From: Acinetobacter shaoyimingii
Lineage (GTDB): Bacteria; Pseudomonadota; Gammaproteobacteria; Pseudomonadales; Moraxellaceae
Length of the DNA: 64,000 nt
Assembly: GCF_011578045.1 (NCBI RefSeq)
Contig: NZ_CP049801.1
Location: 1 to 64,000, forward strand
Direction of reading: 5' to 3'
The notes beneath the pieces were generated by a model. That model made no database searches, was not told the DNA's origin, and worked only from the letters and a program-made list of their open reading frames with translations. Below are positions 8,734 to 17,730 of this stretch, in pieces; the first letter of the stretch is position 1; each line of letters begins with the position of its first letter. A program made the position numbers and the translations under genes.

Positions 8734-9723
8734 ATGCAATTTCAAAACTTAAATCGAAAACATTCGCATCAGTTTGATGAAGGTAATCCAATGGGGCAAA
8801 GAAAAATTTTATTTGCCACGATTTTGACTGGACTGATGATGGTATTTGAAATTTTTGGAGGTTGGTTATTTAACTCCATGGCTTTATTGGCTGATGGTTG
8901 GCATATGAGTTCGCATATGTTGGCTTTAGGTCTGGCGTATATGGCGTATCGAGCTGCACGGCATTTTGCGCATGATCAACGGTTTAGTTTTGGTACGTGG
9001 AAAACTGAAATTTTAGCGGGATATAGCAGTGCCATTTTATTGATGCTGGTTGCATTGCTCATGTTCTACCAATCCTTTGATCGTTTATTGCATCCGATTC
9101 AAATTCACTACAATGAAGCGATTCCTATTGCTGTCATTGGACTGATCGTCAATTTGGTTTGTGCTTGGTTATTACATAGCGGTGGTCACCATCATTCACA
9201 TGATCATGGACATGCTCACCACGTACATGATCATAACAATCATCATCAACATGCTCATGGTGATCATGATCTGAATCAAAAAGCAGCGTTTCTACATGTG
9301 GTGGCAGATGCGGTGACCTCTGTATTTGCGATCATTGCTTTATGTGCAGCGAAGTTTTTTGGTTGGGATTTTTTAGATGCATTACTGGGGATCGTGGGCG
9401 CAATTTTGATTTGTAAGTGGTCTTATGGATTGCTCATCGAAACTGGAAAAACTTTATTAGATGCTGAAATGGATCACCCAGTTGTTGATGAAATACGCGA
9501 AGTAATAGCCTCTATAGATTCAAAAATTTCAATCACTGATTTACATGTATGGAAAGTGGGCAAAGGCAAATTTTCTTGTATTCTGGCTTTGGAAAGTGCA
9601 GAACATGCATTAAATGCAGATTTGATCCGTCAGGCATTGTCTATACATGATGAAATCGTACATATTTCAGTAGAAATCAATCATCCAGCCAAATTTAACT
9701 TTGTTTCACGTGAAACAGTTTGA
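8734..9723 (+). CDS. dmeF: DmeF-type cation diffusion facilitator (Co/Ni efflux)
   Basis: This 329-residue CDF transporter is expected to exchange cytoplasmic divalent metal for protons across the inner membrane. It has six predicted membrane helices, the DmeF-type helix 2 motif ADGWHMSSH (53-61), the loop RFSFGTWKTEILAG (83-96), a histidine-rich cytoplasmic loop (152-178, more than a dozen His) and the helix 5 motif HVVADAVTS. A C-terminal cytoplasmic domain (about 240-320) contains DLHVWKVGKGKFSCILAL. FGTWK and ADGWHM separate DmeF from zinc-type CDFs. The divergent dmeR and paired operators support metal-inducible expression. The metal range (Co, Ni) is inferred from family. Confidence 0.88.
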   Translation: MQFQNLNRKHSHQFDEGNPMGQRKILFATILTGLMMVFEIFGGWLFNSMALLADGWHMSSHMLALGLAYMAYRAARHFAHDQRFSFGTWKTEILAGYSSAILLMLVALLMFYQSFDRLLHPIQIHYNEAIPIAVIGLIVNLVCAWLLHSGGHHHSHDHGHAHHVHDHNNHHQHAHGDHDLNQKAAFLHVVADAVTSVFAIIALCAAKFFGWDFLDALLGIVGAILICKWSYGLLIETGKTLLDAEMDHPVVDEIREVIASIDSKISITDLHVWKVGKGKFSCILALESAEHALNADLIRQALSIHDEIVHISVEINHPAKFNFVSRETV

Positions 9724-9843
9724 TTTTTTTATGAATACCTAAGCTGTATTTTTTTCTTAATTTTGAAACAGATTAGACACACATTGATGATCAATTAGAG
9801 CTAGAATTATTTGCAGAAATTCTTCAATCATGGTGTGTCGTTG

Positions 9844-10545
9844 ATGTTAAAAAAAATATTGATGTTGAGCTTAGGCTTAGCAATGGCAAGTTCAAGTTTT
9901 GCCAATGTAGATTCTGTGAAAGCTAAACTGACTCAACAATTTCCAAATCTTCAGGTTAAAGATTTAAAAGCGACTGAAATGAAGGGAATGTACAGCGGTG
10001 TTTTAGATAACGATGTGGTCTATGTCAATGAAGATGCTCAACATGTGTTTATAGGATCTATGATCCGTATTAAAGATAAGCATAATTTAACCAAAGATTT
10101 GGTGATTCAAAACAACACCATCGACTTTAAAAAATTACCTTTGCAAGATGCCATAAAAACGGTTAAAGGTACTGGCAAACATGTCCTTGCGGTATTCTCA
10201 GATCCAAATTGCCCTTATTGTAAAAAATTGGATTCAGAATTGGCGAGCCTAAAAGATGTCACCATTTACACTTTTATGTATCCAATTAAAAACCAATCTG
10301 TGGTTCCATCGAAAAAAGTATGGTGTTCGCCAAATAAAGATTATGCATGGAATAAACTGATTCAAAATGGAACTCAACCCGCAGCTGGTTATGATTGTAT
10401 TAATCCGATTGATCGTAATTTACAGTTAGGACGTACTTTAGGCATTCAGGGTACACCTGCAATTGTATTCTCAAATGGATTTAAAGTGACAGGTGCCTAC
10501 CCTGCGACTGAAATTGAAAAAATTTGGAAAGAGTTTGGACTTTAA
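9844..10545 (+). CDS. dsbC: Thiol:disulfide interchange protein DsbC
   Basis: The 233-residue periplasmic protein has a signal peptide ending near SSSFA, an N-terminal dimerisation domain, and a thioredoxin-fold domain with the active-site CPYC (about 123-126) in VFSDPNCPYCKKLD. It also has a structural cysteine pair (about 161 and 185) and a cis-Pro loop GTPAIVF. DsbC reshuffles wrong disulfides in exported proteins and is kept reduced by DsbD. The ATG at 9844 is chosen because upstream in-frame starts add residues before the signal peptide. It is followed by a strong bidirectional terminator. Confidence 0.93.
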   Translation: MLKKILMLSLGLAMASSSFANVDSVKAKLTQQFPNLQVKDLKATEMKGMYSGVLDNDVVYVNEDAQHVFIGSMIRIKDKHNLTKDLVIQNNTIDFKKLPLQDAIKTVKGTGKHVLAVFSDPNCPYCKKLDSELASLKDVTIYTFMYPIKNQSVVPSKKVWCSPNKDYAWNKLIQNGTQPAAGYDCINPIDRNLQLGRTLGIQGTPAIVFSNGFKVTGAYPATEIEKIWKEFGL

Positions 10546-10567
10546 TACACTGAACAATAGCAGATAT

Positions 10568-10597
10568 AAATAAAGCACCTTATGGTGCTTTATTTTT
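10568..10597. terminator. Bidirectional terminator
   Basis: The perfect stem AAATAAAGCACC / GGTGCTTTATTT with a 4-base loop lies between the convergent dsbC and GlsB/YeaQ-like genes. Confidence 0.85.
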
Positions 10598-10621
10598 AAA
10601 TTGAATTGTATGTATTGGCAC

Positions 10622-10873
10622 TTAGGATTTTTTTACAACCAAGTTGTAGATAAACAAGATAATAATTGCACCAATCACAGAGGCAATAAATCCAGCAGAT
10701 GAACCTTCAGGATAAAGCCCGAGTAAACGGCCACCATAGGTTGCAAGTAATGATCCAACAATACCCAATAATGTTGTCACAATAAAACCAGCTTTATCAT
10801 TCCCAGGATGAATCGCTCGCGCAATTAAACCCGCAATAAAACCAATGACGATTGCACCAATCAATGACATCAT
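10622..10873 (-). CDS. GlsB/YeaQ/YmgE family small membrane protein
   Basis: The 83-residue protein has three hydrophobic segments, glycine-rich helices (IVIGFIAGLIARAI, GFIVTTLLGIVGSLLA) and the family signature ARAIHPGNDKAGF. This 'transglycosylase-associated' family is widespread and stress-linked, but the biochemical role is unclear. The ATG at 10873 follows a good SD (GGGAGAGG), whereas the longer in-frame start lacks one and adds a polar N-terminal tail before the first helix. Confidence 0.85.
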   Translation of the reverse strand: MMSLIGAIVIGFIAGLIARAIHPGNDKAGFIVTTLLGIVGSLLATYGGRLLGLYPEGSSAGFIASVIGAIIILFIYNLVVKKS

Positions 10874-11059
10874 AAGACCTCTCCCTGTTGTTCTTGTGAA
10901 TTTTAATATATTGATGAAATTCAAATGCTAAATTCATCATTATTGAATTTTGATTGTGTGGATAGTGCCACTTCGCTATTTATTGTATCTTTTTTGTTCG
11001 ATAAAAGATGCAAAAAAGCGACCGAAGTCGCTTAGCAAATTCAATTGGTGGTCGCTACA

Positions 11060-11587
11060 TTAAAGACCAATTTCACCAATAAATGGAATATGACGGTATT
11101 TTTGATCGTAATCTAAGCCATAACCCACAATAAATTTATCTTCAACTTCAAAACCTAAGAATTTCACATCTAAGTCAATTTCACGGCGCGAAGGCTTGCT
11201 GACGAGTGTACAAAGTTGAATTGAATTCGGTTGACGTGTTTGTAAAATTTCTAGAACTTTGCTTAGAGTGTTGCCTGAGTCAATAATATCTTCAACGACA
11301 AGAACATCCTTACCACGAATTTCACCATCTAAATCTTTTAAGATTTTGACATCACGTGATGAGGTTGTACCACCGCCATAACTAGAAACAGTCATGAAGT
11401 CGAGTTCGTGTGGTTTGCTAATGGTACGGCATAAATCTGCCATGAAAATAACTGAACCACGAAGTAAACCAATCAAAACGAGCTCTTTGTCACTTGTTGC
11501 ATAATGAGCATTAATTTGATTACCAAGTTCAATAACCTTCGCTTGAATTTCTTCAGCGGAAATCATTACTTTCATTTCAACGGTCAT
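11060..11587 (-). CDS. hpt: Hypoxanthine (guanine) phosphoribosyltransferase
   Basis: This enzyme salvages hypoxanthine or guanine with PRPP to make IMP or GMP. The 175-residue product carries the PRPP-binding loop VLVVEDIIDSGNTL, the flexible catalytic loop region DFMTVSSYGGGTTSSRD, and the C-terminal KFIVGYGLDYDQKYRHIPFIG typical of bacterial Hpt. The start at 11587 gives the standard length. It lies downstream of guaD (guanine deaminase) on the same strand, separated by a small ORF, so a purine-salvage cluster is plausible. Confidence 0.95.
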   Translation of the reverse strand: MTVEMKVMISAEEIQAKVIELGNQINAHYATSDKELVLIGLLRGSVIFMADLCRTISKPHELDFMTVSSYGGGTTSSRDVKILKDLDGEIRGKDVLVVEDIIDSGNTLSKVLEILQTRQPNSIQLCTLVSKPSRREIDLDVKFLGFEVEDKFIVGYGLDYDQKYRHIPFIGEIGL

Positions 11588-11721
11588 GCTTAGATACCTA
11601 AAACAACGATTCAAAATTAAAAAAGGTGTTGACTTGCAACACCTGTAATATACGTTAATTTTAAAACATATCATCCTCAGATGCATCTATTTTAAGACCT
11701 GAAAATGTAATCAATGCATGA

Positions 11722-11850
11722 CTAATGTGCATCCCGTTTTAAAAGCAATGCACAAACGACAAATAAACTGCCCATCAGAATGTATTTTTTCTTTGAAGAT
11801 GGCTTTGGTGATTTATTTGAATTTTCAGTTTTTTCAGGCTTTTTGCTCAT
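11722..11850 (-). CDS. Possible small single-TM protein overlapping guaD end
   Basis: A 42-codon ORF begins inside the last codons of guaD in another frame (MSKKPEKTENSN...). It encodes a lysine/serine/proline-rich N-terminus followed by one hydrophobic segment (YILMGSLFVVCALLL) and a short charged end. The basic-then-hydrophobic layout is reasonable for a small inner-membrane protein, and translational coupling to guaD is possible. There is no strong SD and no recognised family, so it could be chance. Confidence 0.4.
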   Translation of the reverse strand: MSKKPEKTENSNKSPKPSSKKKYILMGSLFVVCALLLKRDAH

Positions 11851-13150
11851 ATGCTTTTTGTCCATAAATATAGGTCGCTTGGATATTTCGATCATCACCC
11901 ATTGTGAATAATGCAAATAAAGCATCTTCAATATTCTTCGCACGTTGTTGACGCAAAGTCTGTAATGCCGTTGCATTTAAGTTTAACACCACAAAATCAG
12001 CTTCTTTGCCGACATTGAAATTGCCAAGTTTATCTTGCAAATGAAGGGCTTTAGCGCCGCCCAATGTCGCATGATAAAACGACTCAAAAGCAGACAGTTT
12101 GTCACCTTGAAGCTGCTGTACTTTGTAGGCCTCATTTAAGGTTTGAAGCTGATTAAATGACGTCCCTGCCCCAATATCTGTGCCTAAACCGACTTTGACT
12201 TGTTTTTCCCAAGTTTTTTTCAATGGGAATAAACCACTGCCTAAGAATAAGTTTGAGGTTGGGCAGAAAGCGATGGCTGAATCTGTGTCATGCATACAAT
12301 CCCATTCATCTTCTTCTAAGTGTACACAGTGAGCGAACACAGAACGATTTCCTGTTAAACCATAATGATGATAAACATCTAAATAGCCTTTCTGTTCTGG
12401 GAAAAGTTCTTTGACCCATGCAGTTTCATTTTTATTTTCACTCAAATGTGTATGAATATAAACATCAGGATATTCAGCTTTTAACTGCCCTGCTTTTTCC
12501 AATTGTTCTGGTGTAGAGGTCGGTGCAAAACGAGGTGTAATGGCATAGAGGTTGCGTCCTTGACCATGCCATTTCTCGATCAGCGCTTTAGAGTCGTGAT
12601 AAGCGCTTTCAGCTGTGTCGCATAGACCTTCGGGTGCATGACGGTCCATCATCACCTTACCTGCAATTAAACGCATGTGGTGGCGTGTTGCAGCTTCAAA
12701 CAACGCATCGACAGATTGAGGATGTACGGTACAAAATACTAAGGCAGTCGTCGTACCATTTTTTAAAAGTTCATTGACAAAAAAATGTGCAATCTGGTCT
12801 GCATAGGCTTTATCTGAAAATTGAAGTTCCGTTGGAAATGTATAGGTATTGAGCCATTCTAAAAGTTGTTCGCCAAATGCGCCGACCATTTCGGTTTGAG
12901 GAAAATGGATATGTGTGTCAATAAATCCAGGGACGATCAATTGCTCTGGATAATGTTCAACAGTTATATCTGATGTCAATTGAGACTGCCCTTGTTCCCA
13001 AGAACCAAACCACTTGATCTGACCTTGTTCAGTAATGAGTAAACCATCTTCAATATAACGTACAGCTTGAGCAATCTGATCTGCTTGAGAAACAGTATGG
13101 GTAATATCAAGGAAGCGACCACGAATCGCAATTGGGGAGAGAGAAGACAT
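11834..13150 (-). CDS. guaD: Guanine deaminase
   Basis: GuaD hydrolyses guanine to xanthine and ammonia in purine catabolism. The 438-residue amidohydrolase has the metal-binding motif PGFIDTHIHFPQTEMVGAFG (the FPQTEMVGA extension is specific for guanine deaminase), THLSENKNE, FAHCVHLEEDE, and GLGTDIGAGTSFN with the catalytic Asp. Length fits the family (about 430-450). hpt lies downstream on the same strand, so the two may balance guanine salvage and breakdown. Confidence 0.95.
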   Translation of the reverse strand: MSSLSPIAIRGRFLDITHTVSQADQIAQAVRYIEDGLLITEQGQIKWFGSWEQGQSQLTSDITVEHYPEQLIVPGFIDTHIHFPQTEMVGAFGEQLLEWLNTYTFPTELQFSDKAYADQIAHFFVNELLKNGTTTALVFCTVHPQSVDALFEAATRHHMRLIAGKVMMDRHAPEGLCDTAESAYHDSKALIEKWHGQGRNLYAITPRFAPTSTPEQLEKAGQLKAEYPDVYIHTHLSENKNETAWVKELFPEQKGYLDVYHHYGLTGNRSVFAHCVHLEEDEWDCMHDTDSAIAFCPTSNLFLGSGLFPLKKTWEKQVKVGLGTDIGAGTSFNQLQTLNEAYKVQQLQGDKLSAFESFYHATLGGAKALHLQDKLGNFNVGKEADFVVLNLNATALQTLRQQRAKNIEDALFALFTMGDDRNIQATYIYGQKAYEQKA

Positions 13151-13317
13151 AACAACCTACATTTATCATTTTTTCGATTGATTGTACCTGAAAAATGAAA
13201 ATTCACCTTGAGCAATTACGAAAAAATGAACAATTTTAGGTGATCTATTGCGCTTTATCTTTTAGAAAATTATGAGTAAAGTGTGTTCAAAATATAAATC
13301 AAGAGAATACAGAATTT

Positions 13318-13791
13318 ATGTACTTCTGGAACACGAAAGCTTTAGCACATGAGTTATCGGCAGATACTTTAGAGAAAAAACATTATAAAAATTATTATCT
13401 CATCGCAGCTTTAGTGGTGAGTGCGGTGTATTACTACGGCATGTATTCGCCATATTATGATGTCCGTGTGATTGGTATTGAATGTTTTTTGACTCTACTG
13501 ATTATGTTTGTGGGCATTCAACGCTGTTACGTAGCCAATGGTGGTGATCAAGGGCAACATTTTATGAATCGAATTACAGCGCTTTCTTTTCCAATCTTGC
13601 TACAAACTACGGTTGCTGGAGTTGGCTTTGGTTTAGTTTTATATGTAATTTATGATTATTTTAAACTTGAGCAAACCTCTTTTGCACTGTGGTATGAATG
13701 GTGTGTTTCTGCATTTACGATTTTCTTGCAGGTCATTTTCTTTACCCGTTTAAATATGTATATGAAACGTGTGGCTGAGCATACAATTTAA
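13318..13791 (+). CDS. Four-helix membrane protein of unknown function
   Basis: The 157-residue protein starts with a polar, probably cytoplasmic segment (MYFWNTKALAHELSADTLEKK). Four hydrophobic helices follow (about 28-46, 55-75, 92-112, 128-146) and the tail is short and charged. Tyr and Phe are abundant. I recognise no family or catalytic motif. It stands alone, divergent from guaD and closed by a terminator. The start at 13318 is the first ATG. Confidence 0.65.
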   Translation: MYFWNTKALAHELSADTLEKKHYKNYYLIAALVVSAVYYYGMYSPYYDVRVIGIECFLTLLIMFVGIQRCYVANGGDQGQHFMNRITALSFPILLQTTVAGVGFGLVLYVIYDYFKLEQTSFALWYEWCVSAFTIFLQVIFFTRLNMYMKRVAEHTI

Positions 13792-13807
13792 AATGAATAA
13801 GTAAAAA

Positions 13808-13836
13808 TAAAAGGATGTGATAGGCATCCTTTTTAT
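13808..13836. terminator. Bidirectional terminator
   Basis: The stem AAAGGATG / CATCCTTT with a 7-base loop and flanking A and T runs sits between convergent genes. Confidence 0.75.
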
Positions 13837-13859
13837 ATCTTGATGAATCATATCGGTGA

Positions 13860-14342
13860 TTAAAACATTGGCCTAATCCACATATAAGATAAATATAAGC
13901 CAATACCAAAAAACAGATGGGCAAGAAGACTATTTTTAATACTGATGAGTGGGTTTGGTGTTTTTAAGGCAAAAAAACCAAATCCTAAAGCGGGTTGTAA
14001 AATTAAAAAAGAAATTAGAGTAGTGAGTAGTGAAAAAGAGATGCTACTTAGAAATAGACTATTAAAGTTTAAGAGATGATCTAATACCAAATACACATAT
14101 ACCCAGAAAATGCCAATGAGATAATGAATAAACCAGCCAATGACTCTTTCAAATTTAACGACAGGAACAAGCGTAATATTTTCATGAGTTAACGTCCCAT
14201 CTTTCCAAAGAAGAATCCATCGACCAAGAAAAGCATAGTTAAGCGACCTGATTTGAAATAATTTTTCCCTTATGTATGCGATAACATCCATAAATAAAGT
14301 TGCAAATATACCTATAAAAATAATTTGAATCATTAAAAGCAT
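13860..14342 (-). CDS. DUF2938 family membrane protein
   Basis: The 160-residue, four-helix protein has the DUF2938 pattern: FATLFMDVIAYIREKLF at the N-terminus, SLNYAFLGRWILLWKDG, ERVIGWFIHYLIGIFWVYVYL, and a C-terminal FLILQPALGFGFFALKTPNP followed by AHLFFGIGLY. The biochemical role of the family is unknown. It is divergent from a MerR regulator, and a MerR-type palindrome in the shared region sits against a minus-strand -35-like TTGACT, so it is the likely regulated target. Confidence 0.8.
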   Translation of the reverse strand: MLLMIQIIFIGIFATLFMDVIAYIREKLFQIRSLNYAFLGRWILLWKDGTLTHENITLVPVVKFERVIGWFIHYLIGIFWVYVYLVLDHLLNFNSLFLSSISFSLLTTLISFLILQPALGFGFFALKTPNPLISIKNSLLAHLFFGIGLYLSYMWIRPMF

Positions 14343-14370
14343 AAGAACATTTACCTTATATATGATTAGA

Positions 14371-14410
14371 TTGAAGTAGAGTGTGCTACTTCAAGTTAAC
14401 TTTAAGTCAA
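14371..14410. promoter_or_regulatory. MerR-type operator/promoter
   Basis: The palindrome ACTTCAAGTTAACTTTAAGT (14388-14407) centres on GTTAAC, as in SoxR/MerR-family operators. On the minus strand TTGACT (14405-14410) sits at its edge like a -35 element, the usual MerR layout with the operator inside the spacer. A second perfect inverted repeat, TTGAAGTAG / CTACTTCAA, spans 14371-14394 and overlaps it. The arrangement predicts activation of the DUF2938 gene. Confidence 0.65.
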
Positions 14411-14419
14411 GGTGTTTTT

Positions 14420-14797
14420 ATGAAAGAAATTGATATAGGAGATTTATCTTTAAAAGCAGGTTTGTCTACGGCTACAATTCGATTTTATGAATCAAAAGGG
14501 TTGATAAAATCGATCGGAAGAAAAGGCCTTAGACGTCAATATTCAGAACACACCTTACTTACACTTTCATTCATTCAATTATTAAAAAAAGGAGGCTTAT
14601 CCTTAAAAGAAATTGATGAAATATTTATCTGCAATGGAAAAATAAATGTAGATAGAGGACGTGTTGATGAGAAATCGGCCGATATCGAAGACAAAATTGA
14701 GAATCTAAAAAATTTATTGAGTGTACTTCAACACATTAAAAACTGTCCGTATAACGAACACTTATCCTGTCCAGATTTTTTAAAAATGCTGAATTGA
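14420..14797 (+). CDS. MerR family transcriptional regulator
   Basis: The 125-residue product has an N-terminal winged helix with the MerR core IGDLSLKAGLSTATIRFYESKGLI, then RRQYSEHTLLTLSFIQLLKKGGLSLKEI. A dimerisation coiled coil follows (about 80-108), and then a short C-terminus with two cysteines (NCPYNEHLSCPDF) that could sense metal or redox. The ATG at 14420 follows AAGG and gives a standard MerR start; the longer upstream reading overlaps the operator. The inducer is unknown. The divergent DUF2938 gene is its likely target. Confidence 0.88.
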   Translation: MKEIDIGDLSLKAGLSTATIRFYESKGLIKSIGRKGLRRQYSEHTLLTLSFIQLLKKGGLSLKEIDEIFICNGKINVDRGRVDEKSADIEDKIENLKNLLSVLQHIKNCPYNEHLSCPDFLKMLN

Positions 14798-14904
14798 ATA
14801 AGAAAAAAAGAGAATATTCTTACAGGTTGACGCATAAAGTTGGGGGAGTTGCATGATGTAACGGAACTGTGTCTCATTACATCGGTTTTAAAATTATTTT
14901 TTAC

Positions 14905-16065
14905 TTATTCCACAAAATAATGTGCTGCGAAATGTGCATCATTACCAATGACATCAAACACATCTTCACGTATCGACATCCCCGAACATTCATCACCGAC
15001 CATCCAAAGCCCTAAGGTCGGTAACATACCTTCATGTAAAGGCGTTTTTACCCATTTCTGCATGACATAACCATGCTTATCATAATCTTCAAAGTGGAAA
15101 CTGCCTGAAGCTGCACCGCAATCGACATCATTTTGAATAATATGAATATTTGCTCCTTCTCTCGCCAATATCGGTTTTTTGACCCATTTACCAGCATAGG
15201 ATTGTTTCGGATCAAAAGCATGCGTTTCAAGCAATAGAGGATGATTTGGATAGCGCTTCCAAAGCTCGATTAAAATGGCTTTATTGGACAGCAACATTTT
15301 CCAACACGGTTCAATCCAAGTATTGTCAGGTTTTATATACTGAGAAAAATGTTCTTCCCAAATCCATTCCCAAGGATATAACTTAAATAAATTTTGAATC
15401 TTATCATTATTCAAATCAACAAAATCAGCACCATTCCAACCTAGATTTTCCATAGATAATTCAGACACGCGATGCCCTGCCTGAAATGCGGTGTCCATCA
15501 AATACTCTAAATTGCCCCAGTCTTCACGACCTGCTTCTTGGCAAGCAGCAAAATGAACATGAGCGTTTTGAGGCAAAATGCGACCCCAACGCTCAATCAA
15601 GTCCTCATGAATGCTGTTGAATTGATCTCGATGTGGAATATTGGCAACTTCTTCAATCCAATGCCACTGAGCTACTGAAGCTTCTAACAGCCCTGTTGGT
15701 GTATCTGCGTTATATTCCAGCATTTTGATATGTTGTCCGTCATAGGCAAAATCAAAACGTCCATACAGCATTGGTGCATTGTTTTTCCAAGAGTGTTCGA
15801 TCAGTGGAATTGCTGCTTTAGGAATTTGAAAATAATCGGGATAATTGCCTCGTTGAATCAGATCTCGCACCACCTCTAGACACATTTGATGCAATTCATT
15901 GGATGCATCTTCCAGTTGTTCAATCTGCTTGAGTGTGAACTCGTATGCGACACCTTCAGACCAATAAATCGAACCATCGGTCGAGGGTAAATTGTAGTAA
16001 TCGAAGCCAATGTCTTGATGTGATTGTTGCCAGTTGGGACGCTCATTGAATATGCGACGTTTCAT
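14905..16065 (-). CDS. Glutathionylspermidine synthase family protein (YgiC-like, ATP-grasp)
   Basis: The 386-residue protein begins MKRRIFNERPNWQQ and carries the family motifs FDFAYDGQHIKMLEYNADTP, PTGLLEASVAQWHW and the C-terminal KKPILAREGANI ... GYVMQKWVKTP of the ATP-grasp C-N ligase domain. It lacks the N-terminal amidase domain of bifunctional Gsp, so it is the short YgiC/YjfC type, whose substrate is not established. Only three bases separate it from the upstream lipoprotein gene, a pair like E. coli ygiBC. Confidence 0.87.
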   Translation of the reverse strand: MKRRIFNERPNWQQSHQDIGFDYYNLPSTDGSIYWSEGVAYEFTLKQIEQLEDASNELHQMCLEVVRDLIQRGNYPDYFQIPKAAIPLIEHSWKNNAPMLYGRFDFAYDGQHIKMLEYNADTPTGLLEASVAQWHWIEEVANIPHRDQFNSIHEDLIERWGRILPQNAHVHFAACQEAGREDWGNLEYLMDTAFQAGHRVSELSMENLGWNGADFVDLNNDKIQNLFKLYPWEWIWEEHFSQYIKPDNTWIEPCWKMLLSNKAILIELWKRYPNHPLLLETHAFDPKQSYAGKWVKKPILAREGANIHIIQNDVDCGAASGSFHFEDYDKHGYVMQKWVKTPLHEGMLPTLGLWMVGDECSGMSIREDVFDVIGNDAHFAAHYFVE

Positions 16066-16068
16066 CTA

Positions 16069-16443
16069 TTACCCCCCAAATGATCCACCACTACGTCCAA
16101 AGCCACCCCGAATTGGCGAATAGGTTTTACCGTTGTAAGCGCGAACAGAAACACGTGGTTGTGTGACACTTCGATTACTTGTAGGTTCAAACACACGACC
16201 TAGGTATTTTACTTTACGGTTACCTTGATAATATTGAGGACCTAAGTACCGTCCTACATAATAGCCACCATGACTAGATGAACTTGAACCATTTTCATCA
16301 TCTTCTGTTTCACACAGATCGGTTTGCCAATCCATTGCACAGTCATACTGATTATTATAGACATCTTGTTGTAATGTTTTTTGACCGCTACATGCTGACA
16401 ATAAAATAGGAACAACAACCAGTGATATTTTTTTTGTTCGCAT
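16069..16443 (-). CDS. Small YgiB-like lipoprotein
   Basis: The 124-residue product has a lipoprotein signal (VVPILLSAC, lipobox LSAC). A short acidic segment with two further cysteines (YDCAMDWQTDLCETEDDENG), a serine stretch, and a Gly/Arg/Tyr-rich tail ending GGFGRSGGSFGG follow. The arrangement with a downstream YgiC-like gene three bases away suggests a YgiB (DUF1190)-type partner, although it is shorter than E. coli YgiB. Function is unknown; it would sit in the envelope. Confidence 0.75.
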   Translation of the reverse strand: MRTKKISLVVVPILLSACSGQKTLQQDVYNNQYDCAMDWQTDLCETEDDENGSSSSSHGGYYVGRYLGPQYYQGNRKVKYLGRVFEPTSNRSVTQPRVSVRAYNGKTYSPIRGGFGRSGGSFGG

Positions 16444-16672
16444 TCTTGAACAACCTTTATGGTTTGGTTTTTAAGCATAAAATGAAATTTTATGCTGACT
16501 CATGATATTTATTGAGCATGTTAAAGTACAGTGCAGAATTAAAATTAATCATGATCTGATCTATATTGTGCATAGATTGCGCTGTATTCAAAATGGTGTA
16601 AGCGTAATGGATTCATGTCTGTTTCTGATCAAATGCATCATATTTATATAGGCAAATTAAAGAGATCAAGTC

Positions 16673-17239
16673 ATGGATAATGCATATGAAGATCAATTGA
16701 TTGCATGGATTGAACAGAATCAAGCCATCATGCAGATCCTTAAGCATTTGTATGCCGTAGATGCACAGGCTTATATCGCGGCGGGTATTATTCGAAATAC
16801 CATTTGGTCAAATTTGCATGGCACTGAATATGCACTAGATGGCACTGAAGTCGATGTGATTTTTTATGGTTTAGATGATGATGCTCAAGCGCAGTGCATT
16901 CAACAGACAATGCAAAATCATTTTCCACATATGGAATGGGATGTGACCAACCAAGCATTGGTTCATACTTGGTATAAAAAAGACAATGGTGAAAAAATTC
17001 CACCTTTAACATCGATTGATCATGCGCTTTCACTTTGGCCTGAAACTGCAACAGCGATTGCGGTGAGATTAAATGCACAGCATCAAATTGAATATGTCGC
17101 CCCGTTTGGATTGGAAGATTTATTCGAGCTGAAATTACGCTGGAATCCAACCTTGGTGAGTCATGAAGGTTTTATGAAAAGACTTGAATCTAAGCGATTT
17201 TTAGAGCGTTGGTCTCGATTGGTATTAATAAATGATTAA
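16673..17239 (+). CDS. Nucleotidyltransferase family protein (NTP_transf_6 / DUF925)
   Basis: The 188-residue soluble protein has the family pattern AAGIIRNTIWSNLHG, the acidic pair in GTEVDVIFYG (putative metal-binding Asp), WDVTNQALVHTWY, TAIAVRL and the C-terminal LKLRWNPTLVSHEGFMKRLESKRFLERW. The fold is that of minimal nucleotidyltransferases, but the substrate is not known. The stop codon shares TTAA with the end of the convergent pseudogene, so the two overlap by four bases. Confidence 0.85.
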   Translation: MDNAYEDQLIAWIEQNQAIMQILKHLYAVDAQAYIAAGIIRNTIWSNLHGTEYALDGTEVDVIFYGLDDDAQAQCIQQTMQNHFPHMEWDVTNQALVHTWYKKDNGEKIPPLTSIDHALSLWPETATAIAVRLNAQHQIEYVAPFGLEDLFELKLRWNPTLVSHEGFMKRLESKRFLERWSRLVLIND

Positions 17240-17649
17240 GCTTCTAGTACAAGCGTTATATCACCCAGTCTAAAGTGGTATAAGAAATCAGCTTTTGACC
17301 AATTTGTATCTATAATTTCTATGTGCATTTTATTTATCACATTCAATTTACAACGCGAATATTTTCTAAATTTAGAGATGACATCAGTTTTATTTAGGTG
17401 GCTTTCAAAGCCCGAATAAAAACATATTTTAAAACACAGCCCCTTGGCATTTTCGGAAATCATAATCAAGTCAGATGACGCATTAAAGCAAGAAAAATAA
17501 CCTTTAAGACTCCAAATGTATTAGTTAGGAGAATATTCTGATTGAGTGAATTCACCATTTTTTAATGCATCAATAGTTATGGATTTAGAATCTAAAAAAA
17601 CTTCTTTGTTTATAAAATCAATAGTGATTTCATTTTGATATTTTTTCAT
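17236..17649 (-). pseudogene. Small unknown gene interrupted by one in-frame stop
   Basis: Two adjacent open segments (42 codons from ATG 17649, MKKYQNEITIDFINKEVFLD; and about 94 codons down to 17236) lie in the same frame. They are separated only by TAA at 17521-17523. Read through, they give one coherent protein of about 136 residues continuing SEYSPN-stop-YIWSLKGYFSCFNASSDL. The simplest view is a recent nonsense mutation; readthrough or two small proteins are less likely. No family is recognised. It lies just after the terC terminator. Confidence 0.55.
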
Positions 17650-17685
17650 ACTTTTATTGTTTGATATTTCAATGCTATTTTCAAT

Positions 17686-17713
17686 AAAAAGCCCTCCAAA
17701 AGGAAGGCTTTTT
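17686..17713. terminator. Terminator after terC
   Basis: The stem AAGCCTTCC / GGAGGGCTT with flanking A and T runs lies 18 bases past the terC stop on the minus strand. Confidence 0.8.
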
Positions 17714-17730
17714 CTCATTAATTTACAGTT

